Made by a program: the position numbers and the translations under genes
Assembly: GCF_014490555.1 (NCBI RefSeq)
Contig: NZ_CP061032.1
Coordinates: 1,736,001 to 1,800,000 of the forward strand
Length of the DNA: 64,000 bases
Direction: 5' to 3'
Source: Corynebacterium lujinxingii
GTDB lineage: Bacteria > Actinomycetota > Actinomycetes > Mycobacteriales > Mycobacteriaceae
Shown: in pieces, positions 58,798-64,000 of the stretch
Layout: each line of letters begins with the position of its first letter
Position numbering within the stretch: the stretch's first letter is position 1
The notes under the pieces: model-generated
The model's input: the letters and a program-made list of their open reading frames with translations, nothing else
The model's database searches: none
Told to the model about the DNA's origin: nothing

Positions 58798-59814
58798 GTG
58801 AAAATTAGAAAACGCGCGGTCGCAGCCGCGATCACCTTCAGCCTGATGGCCGCCCCGATCACTCCGGTGGCGCAAGCCCAGACCCCGTCCGTGTCCACCA
58901 CCACGGAGGCCGCCGAACTGATCGGCATGCTGGCGCAGATCCTGCCGGCCAACAACAAGCAGATCACCCAGGCGCTCACCGCCCTAGCGCTGGTCATCGC
59001 CGGTATCGCGGTGGTGGCGCCGTTGGTGGAGGCGGGGTCGTCGATACGCAACGGCACCGCGGTGTCGCAGGGTGTGAAAACGCGCCGCATCACCGTCGGC
59101 GGCAAGACCCGCTCGTACGACGTGGTACTGCCGGCGGGGCATTCCGCCGACAAGTCGTACCCGGTGATCATCGGTTTCGGCGGGTGGCAGCACGACGCGG
59201 CCCGCACGCGCGACTACGAGCGGTTCGAGACCGCCACCGACGGCGCGATCGTGATCTACGCACAAGGCGTGGACAACGCGTGGGCGGGCGCGCCGTACGC
59301 GAAAACCAGCATCGACGAGGACATTGCGTACGTTCGCGCGCTTATCGACGACGCCTCGCAGACCTTTGGCGCCGACCCCGACCACGTCGCTGTGGCCGGC
59401 CTGTCTAACGGCGGCGGTTTTGCGGCGGCGCTGGCGTGCCACGCGCCGGAGACCATTACGGCGGCCGCGGCGGTGGCGGGCGCCTACTACTCGCCCACCG
59501 TCACCGGCTGCGAGCGTGGCGCGGTTCCGGTGCTTTTGATGCACGGCACGAACGACGACATCGTCGGCTACGACGGCGGGGTCCGCCACGGCGCGTCCTT
59601 TGAGGCGGTGAAGGACGTGTTTGGCACGCTGGGGCGCAAGAACGGCTGCGTGATGCTCCCGCGCGAGTCGCGCACCGGCAACGTGACCACGATCGAGCCG
59701 CTGAACTGCGACGCGGAGACCCGCTTGCAGCGCATCGAGGGCGGCGGGCACACCTGGTTCACCAACCCGAGCGCGTCCGCCGAGACCGCACGCTTTTTGC
59801 TGCAGTACCTCTAA
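58798..59814 (+). CDS. secreted/anchored PHB-depolymerase-like esterase
   Basis: A 338-residue alpha/beta hydrolase of the LpqC/PHB-depolymerase/feruloyl-esterase type. A signal peptide (KRAVAAAITFSLMAAPITPVAQA) is followed by a hydrophobic segment (ALTALALVIAGIAVVAPLV, about 61-79). The catalytic Ser is in AVAGLSNGGGFAAAL, the Asp in LLMHGTNDDIVGYDGG and the His in IEGGGHTWF. It acts outside the membrane on an unknown ester. A GTG at 58798 with AGGAC upstream fits better than the GTG at 58756 inside the rpsT terminator region. A GGTCGTCGATACGC copy (59036-59049) encodes GSSIRNG right after the hydrophobic segment. Confidence 0.83.
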   Translation: MKIRKRAVAAAITFSLMAAPITPVAQAQTPSVSTTTEAAELIGMLAQILPANNKQITQALTALALVIAGIAVVAPLVEAGSSIRNGTAVSQGVKTRRITVGGKTRSYDVVLPAGHSADKSYPVIIGFGGWQHDAARTRDYERFETATDGAIVIYAQGVDNAWAGAPYAKTSIDEDIAYVRALIDDASQTFGADPDHVAVAGLSNGGGFAAALACHAPETITAAAAVAGAYYSPTVTGCERGAVPVLLMHGTNDDIVGYDGGVRHGASFEAVKDVFGTLGRKNGCVMLPRESRTGNVTTIEPLNCDAETRLQRIEGGGHTWFTNPSASAETARFLLQYL

Positions 59815-60455
59815 AGCGTCAGCGCGCCGCGCACGATCAGCGTGATGCCCACGACGACGAAGAACGCCCCGGCACCGATGTCGATGTAGGGCCCGGCGCG
59901 CAAGAACTTACGCCGCACCCGATCGGTGGAGACCACCTGGACAAACACGGCGAACAGGGCGAAGGCGCTCAGCCACAGCGCGACGATGACTACCGCTGCG
60001 GTGCCCAGGCTCGGACTCGGCGGGAGCAGTGGGGCGATCATCGCGGAGAGGGCGACGACGATCTTGGGGTTGGCGAGGTTCGTCGCTAAGCCTTTGAGAT
60101 ACGACGCGCGCACGCTGCCGAGTCGCTCCTCCGCTTCTGCCAGGCTCGTCGGCGGGTAGTGGCGCTCCTCCACCCCGGAGCGGACGTTGGATGCGCCCAT
60201 CGCGATAAGGATCGCCCCGCCGACGATCTGGATGTAGGTGAGCACGTGCGGGAACGCGTTGAGCAGGGCCGCGGCCCCGAAGACGGTGAGCGTGCACCAC
60301 ATGAGCACCCCGGTTTGGATCCCCAGTGCGGTGGCCCACCCGTGGCGGCGCGAGCGGGTGGCGGTGCGTGTCACTAACACCACATCCGGACCGGGTGCGG
60401 CAGCGCCGAGAACGTTCAGCCCGACGATGACGGCGAGGTCCCCCGGCGAAATCAC
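59811..60455 (-). CDS. LysE/RhtB-family amino acid exporter
   Basis: A 214-residue membrane protein with about six helices, beginning VISPGDLAVIVGLNVLGAAAPGPDVVLVTRTATRSRRHGWATALGIQTGVL, the conserved LysE/RhtB N-terminal block, and GLATNLANPKIVVALSAMI mid-protein. It exports an amino acid by proton antiport; the substrate cannot be told. The GTG start overlaps the holA stop (GTGA). Its 3' end overlaps the convergent esterase gene by 4 bp. Confidence 0.88.
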   Translation of the reverse strand: MISPGDLAVIVGLNVLGAAAPGPDVVLVTRTATRSRRHGWATALGIQTGVLMWCTLTVFGAAALLNAFPHVLTYIQIVGGAILIAMGASNVRSGVEERHYPPTSLAEAEERLGSVRASYLKGLATNLANPKIVVALSAMIAPLLPPSPSLGTAAVVIVALWLSAFALFAVFVQVVSTDRVRRKFLRAGPYIDIGAGAFFVVVGITLIVRGALTL

Positions 60456-61378
60456 ACGAGCTCCGCGATGCGCCGCACGGCGTTTTCCAACGCGAACTCC
60501 TCGTCGCCGCCTTGGCCTTTCACTTCGGCGTCGAGGTCCGCGACGATGACCACAGCCTCCGAGACCGCGCGGCCCGACCACTGGCGGGCGACTTGCATCG
60601 TTTTCTTTGCGACGAACGGGTGCATGCCCACCGTGCGCGCAATCTGCTCCGGGTTGCCGCGCACGCCGTAGAGTTTCGCGATGTCGCCGACCTTGTGCGC
60701 GAGCGCCGCCGCGATGGTCACTGGCGAGATGCCCAGCTGCAGCGCCCGGCGTGTCGACGCGAGCGCCCTGTCCGCGCGCCCTGCTACCGCCTGGTCCGCG
60801 ATGTCGAAGCCGGCGACCTCGGCCACGCCGACGTAGTACTCGCGCACTGCGGCCACGGTGATCTCCCCGTCGGTGTCGGCGACCAACTGGCTGACCGCCG
60901 AGGCCAACTCGCGCAGGTCGGAACCCACCGATTCGAGCACCGCCGCCACCACGTCCGGGGTGGGACGCACGCCGTGGGAGCGGAACTCCTCGGTGAGCCA
61001 TGTGCGGCGCTGCCCGTCGTTGAGCGGGTTGGCCTCGTGGACCTCGGCAATCTTCTTGAACTTGGGCACGAGCGATTTCTGCCGCCCACCGCCGGTGTGT
61101 TGGATGATGAGCATGATGCCCGGCGCGGGGTCCACGCACGCGTTGAGCAGCACCTCGGTGGGTTCTTTGCCGGCGAGTTCGGTGTTTTTCACCAGCACGA
61201 CGCGGTCCTCGGCAAACAGCGACGGGCTGGTGACCATCGCGATTTCGCCATCGGTGACCTCCCCGGCGCGCAGGGTGGACACCTCCACGCCGTCGCCGGC
61301 TTGGGCGATGATCTTCTTCGTGGCGCGTTCGGCGAGGAACTCGTCTTCGCCTAGTACGAGGTGCACGGGGTTGAGCAT
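60452..61378 (-). CDS. holA: DNA polymerase III delta subunit
   Basis: A 308-residue clamp-loader delta subunit: PVHLVLGEDEFLAERAT at the start and FVAKKTMQVARQWSGRAVSEAVVIVADLDAEVKGQGGDEEFALENAVRRIAELV at the end are family blocks. It opens the sliding clamp. ATG 61378 is chosen over 61387 because TAAGAT (61386-61391) covers the latter and ends 7 nt before this one. That hexamer also contains the comEC stop codon. Confidence 0.93.
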   Translation of the reverse strand: MLNPVHLVLGEDEFLAERATKKIIAQAGDGVEVSTLRAGEVTDGEIAMVTSPSLFAEDRVVLVKNTELAGKEPTEVLLNACVDPAPGIMLIIQHTGGGRQKSLVPKFKKIAEVHEANPLNDGQRRTWLTEEFRSHGVRPTPDVVAAVLESVGSDLRELASAVSQLVADTDGEITVAAVREYYVGVAEVAGFDIADQAVAGRADRALASTRRALQLGISPVTIAAALAHKVGDIAKLYGVRGNPEQIARTVGMHPFVAKKTMQVARQWSGRAVSEAVVIVADLDAEVKGQGGDEEFALENAVRRIAELV

Positions 61379-61388
61379 GCCGATCATC

Positions 61389-63014
61389 TTAAAAGGCCCG
61401 CCGAGGAAGTACTTGGGTGCCGTCGGGGTAGATCGTCGCCACGCCGTCGCGGTTCGGGAAGATCACGGGAATTCCCTGGTCAGTGACCACGGGCCGCGTG
61501 TGCGGGCGCCCGTGCTCCAGCACGACCACCAGTTGGGTGCCGGGCGGGACGGGTTCGACGTCATCTTTCGTGGCGACGACATGCGCACGCAGGTGGTCCT
61601 GCTCCACCGGGGGCGGTTGCTTGACGACGACCACACCGCACACCACCGCCACCGCCAGCGTCATCCGCGGCCGACCGCACAACACGCCCGCGAGGAACCA
61701 GCCGTAGACCACCAGGACGTAGAGCGGGGCGGCGTTGATCGTCGCGACGGGAAGTCCTGCGCCAACGTCGGCGACAAACCGTACCCACCTGGCGAGCGGC
61801 TCGACGATGAAAAGTGGCACCGCTTCCATCCCGCCGGGTGCGAGGCTGCACACCGCCGCGGCGAGCCCCAGCACGGTCACCGGTCCGGTCACCGGGGCGA
61901 CTAGCACGTTGGCGACCACCGACACGAGCGAGACGCGGCCTGCCATGAGCGCCACGATGGGCATCGTCGCCACGTCAGCCGCGACAGCCACAGCCAGCGC
62001 GCGCACGAGGATGTCCGGCCACCCGGTCTTCGCCAGCGCCCGGTACAGCAGCGGAAACAGCGCGACGATCCCCGCCGTTGCCGCCACCGACAGCGCGAAC
62101 CCGTAATGCACCGCTAAGTCCGAATCGATGAGCACCAGCGCGATCACCGCAAGACACAGCGCGTGCACCGGCTCCGACTGCCGCGACGCCAGCACCGCTG
62201 TAAGCCCCACCAGCCCGGTCACCGACGCGCGCAGCACACTCGGATCCGGCCCCACGAGCGCCGCATAGAGCAAAAGCGCGCTTGTCGACGCCACCACCCT
62301 GCCCCGCAGCCCCAACCCCACCGCCGCGGCCAACACCGCGGCGAACGCGGTCACGATCGCTATGTTCGCGCCGGAGACCGCCGACAGGTGCGACAGCCCG
62401 GTGTCGACGTAGGCCTGCTGCTCGCCCGCCGACTGCAGCGACGTGTCGCCAAGCACCATGCCGGGGATGAGCCCCTGCGCGTGATCGCCCACGGTGCGCT
62501 CCACCGCCGCGGCAAACGTCTCGCGCACGTGCAGCGCGAGGCGTGCGAATCCCTCCGGCGGGCCGGTGGCCTGGACCGTGCCGTTGACCGCGTACGGATT
62601 TACCCCCGCCGCCCCCGATTCGCTCACGCTGCCGCGCACCACCACCGACGCGCCGGCGACGACGCCGTCCGGCACCTCGTCGGTAAACACCGGCGTCGGC
62701 GACGGGACACCCGCCACCTGCACACGCACGAGGTACCCGCCGGAGGCAATCTGCTTCGGAGCGCCCGCAACAGTGCCCGCGATCTCCCCGGCCGGGTCCC
62801 ACCGATGCGCGGTACGCAGCCGCAACCACGCCATAATCGTCGACGCCGCGCCCAGCCCCGCGACCATGAGCATCTGCCCCCACGCCCGCCACACCGCCGC
62901 GATCCCCGCGCACAGCAGCACCACGACCACCGCCGCGCGCACCCCGAACACGATCGCGCACGCAGCCGCCGCCCACACCGCCAGCGCGGCCGGAACGAGG
63001 CGCAGCTCCCCCAC
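61389..63014 (-). CDS. comEC: ComEC/Rec2-family DNA uptake channel, without metallo-beta-lactamase domain
   Basis: A 541-residue membrane protein: an N-terminal DUF4131-like part (residues 1-155), then the competence domain with LIPGMVLGDTSLQSAGEQQAYVDTGLSHLSAVSGANIAIVTAFAAVLAAAVGLGLRGR and about 8-10 helices. It ends with a soluble tail of about 60 residues (VLEHGRPHTRPVVTDQGIPVIF). The C-terminal metallo-beta-lactamase nuclease domain of longer ComEC proteins is missing. Single-stranded DNA would pass through it. GTG start; comEA precedes it by 2 bp. GGTCGTCGTCAAGC is at 61619-61632 (minus strand). Confidence 0.9.
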   Translation of the reverse strand: MGELRLVPAALAVWAAAACAIVFGVRAAVVVVLLCAGIAAVWRAWGQMLMVAGLGAASTIMAWLRLRTAHRWDPAGEIAGTVAGAPKQIASGGYLVRVQVAGVPSPTPVFTDEVPDGVVAGASVVVRGSVSESGAAGVNPYAVNGTVQATGPPEGFARLALHVRETFAAAVERTVGDHAQGLIPGMVLGDTSLQSAGEQQAYVDTGLSHLSAVSGANIAIVTAFAAVLAAAVGLGLRGRVVASTSALLLYAALVGPDPSVLRASVTGLVGLTAVLASRQSEPVHALCLAVIALVLIDSDLAVHYGFALSVAATAGIVALFPLLYRALAKTGWPDILVRALAVAVAADVATMPIVALMAGRVSLVSVVANVLVAPVTGPVTVLGLAAAVCSLAPGGMEAVPLFIVEPLARWVRFVADVGAGLPVATINAAPLYVLVVYGWFLAGVLCGRPRMTLAVAVVCGVVVVKQPPPVEQDHLRAHVVATKDDVEPVPPGTQLVVVLEHGRPHTRPVVTDQGIPVIFPNRDGVATIYPDGTQVLPRRAF

Positions 63015-63016
63015 CG

Positions 63017-63658
63017 CTACAGCCCCACCTGGTCGCGCAGCGCTTCGAGCTTCGCCGGGCCGATGCCCTTGACGTCGGTTAGCTGGTCCACCGTGGCAAA
63101 CGGCCCGTTCGTCTCCCGGTGCGCCACAATCGCTGCGGCAGTCGCCTCCCCGATGCCGCTCAGCGTGGTCAGCTCCGCCACGTCCGCCGTGTTGATCGAC
63201 ACCACCCCAGGCGCGGCCCCACCAGGTGCGACCGGGACGGCCGGGGCGGCGCCTACGGGTTGGACGTGGATCTGTTGGCCGTCGACAAGCAATTGCGCAT
63301 GATTAATCGAGACCAGATCCGCACCGGGCAGCGGGCGCGCCACCTGCAGCGCATCCGCCACGCGCGCGCCGTTGTTCAGCGTGATCAGTCCTGAGTTTTC
63401 CACCTCTCCGACCACGGAGACCACCACCGAGCCGGCGACCTCGGTGGGGTCAGCGACCTGCTCCCACGACACCGGGTCCTCCTCGTCCGGCCCCGTGCGC
63501 GTGGCGGCCCACCCGCCGACGGCGAGCAGCACAACCCCGGCCGCGGCGGCGGCCTGCTTGACCGGGATGCGCACCCGCGGCTCCGGGTAGCGCACGGCGA
63601 GCAAGTCCTCCTCCCCCGTCGGCCGGGTCAATTCTTTGATGCGTTCTGTGGCGTTCAC
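63017..63658 (-). CDS. comEA: ComEA-family DNA-binding competence protein
   Basis: A 213-residue membrane-anchored DNA receptor: basic N-terminus, one transmembrane helix (QAAAAAGVVLLAVGGWAA, about 35-52), a SLBB domain (VVVSVVGEVENSGLITLNNGARVADALQVA, about 76-105) and a helix-hairpin-helix pair (INTADVAELTTLSGIGEATAAAIVAHRETNGPFATVDQLTDVKGIGPAKLEAL). It captures double-stranded DNA for ComEC. GTG 63658 is preferred: TAGCGT (63666-63671) ends 7 nt before it. Confidence 0.93.
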   Translation of the reverse strand: MNATERIKELTRPTGEEDLLAVRYPEPRVRIPVKQAAAAAGVVLLAVGGWAATRTGPDEEDPVSWEQVADPTEVAGSVVVSVVGEVENSGLITLNNGARVADALQVARPLPGADLVSINHAQLLVDGQQIHVQPVGAAPAVPVAPGGAAPGVVSINTADVAELTTLSGIGEATAAAIVAHRETNGPFATVDQLTDVKGIGPAKLEALRDQVGL

Positions 63659-63709
63659 ACCTGGGACGCTAAAAAGCCGCCCCGGGCTTGCCAAGAGGCG
63701 GCGAAAAAT

Positions 63710-63751
63710 CTGTGGATAACTGGGCTAGTTAGGCCCGAAAGTTATCCACAG
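63710..63751. repeat. inverted pair of perfect DnaA-box sequences, copy 2
   Basis: CTGTGGATAAC (63710-63720) and GTTATCCACAG (63741-63751) form an 11 bp perfect inverted repeat. Read on the minus strand it is followed by ATTTTTCGC, parallel to the ATTTTTTGC after copy 1 (23848-23888). It overlaps the degV stop codon (63729-63731), so here it can act as the degV terminator. Confidence 0.7.
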
Positions 63752-64000
63752 TTCGAGAAGAAAACACGACAGATAGGCCAATGGCGCCCGCGCCGGTGTG
63801 CAACGCGATAACGTCGACAAGCGGCTCAACCATCACCCTGGAGCCTTCCGGCAGGGCCTCGCGCAGCATCTCAGCGAGCTGCTCGGCCGCCTCGGAGGCA
63901 TCCGCGTGCTGGATGGCGACGAACACCGGCTCGCCGCCTGCCCGCTCCCCGACCAACTCGGTGAGTTTTGCAAACGCCTTCGACTGCGTGCGCGTCTTCC
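63729..64000 (-). CDS. DegV family protein, C-terminal end only
   Basis: The last 90 residues of a DegV fatty-acid-binding protein: KTRTQSKAFAKLTELVGERAGGEPVFVAIQHADASEAAEQLAEML and the terminal VDVIALHTGAGAIGLSV. DegV/FakB proteins present fatty acids to a kinase in organisms with FakA; in corynebacteria the partner is less clear. It is the upstream neighbour of comEA as in other corynebacteria. The N-terminal part lies beyond the window. Confidence 0.85.
   Translation of the reverse strand, partial: KTRTQSKAFAKLTELVGERAGGEPVFVAIQHADASEAAEQLAEMLREALPEGSRVMVEPLVDVIALHTGAGAIGLSVVFSSRTVDNFRA

Overview
The window reads as Corynebacterium chromosome. The GC content is high, genes are packed with many 1-14 nt overlaps, and the gene pairs and orders are ones I know from corynebacteria: znr-zur-uppS-recO-era, aecD-brnQ, phoH-ybeY-corC, dnaJ-hrcA-hemW, comEA-comEC-holA, and eno beside a small PorB/PorC-like secreted protein and mazG. 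Everything here is from sequence reading and family knowledge; no search was run. No rRNA, tRNA, CRISPR array, insertion sequence or prophage was found.

Layout. 1-8.2 kb is an 'eno block' (ppx end, DUF501, septum formation initiator, SWIM protein, orphan AbiEi-like regulator, eno, transglycosylase-like protein, PorB-like protein, mazG). 8.3-11 kb is a small variable patch: a HicA/HicB pair, a DUF4411 PIN / ImmA-IrrE pair and several repeats. 11-31.6 kb is housekeeping: dnaG, dgt, glyS, zinc regulators, uppS, recO, era, pdxY, a CorC-like protein, ybeY, phoH, rsmE, dnaJ, hrcA. It is interrupted by a barnase/barstar-like pair at 13.0-13.6 kb, a DUF559 protein at 13.6-14.7 kb and an HNH nuclease at 23.9 kb. 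31.6-43 kb holds hemW, fadD15, malQ, a secreted serine protease, an M3 peptidase and an ABC exporter. 43-54 kb holds a Phd/VapC pair, aecD-brnQ, a flavin monooxygenase and a GntR - oligopeptide-type ABC importer - ribokinase cluster. 54-64 kb holds lepA, a CAAX protease, a PemK-like protein, rpsT, an esterase, a LysE exporter, holA, comEC, comEA and the end of degV.

Most genes are metabolic or information-processing and work in short operons. The accessory fraction is mostly toxin-antitoxin or nuclease-like: AbiEi, HicAB, PIN/ImmA, RNase/barstar, DUF559, HNH, Phd/VapC and PemK-like. Expression signals are unusual. About two dozen genes have a TANNNT -10 hexamer ending 6-8 nt before the start codon, which predicts leaderless mRNAs. 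One such hexamer is shared head-to-head by dgt and its neighbour, and another lies inside a terminator stem.

The least explained features are three. First, a 14-mer family, GGTCGTCG followed by ATAAGC, TCAAGC or ATACGC, occurs 19 times, always inside genes and in several reading frames. Second, an ~83 bp intergenic element occurs twice, each copy with its own hairpin. Third, a hairpin made of two inverted perfect DnaA-box sequences occurs twice, at 23.85 and 63.7 kb.
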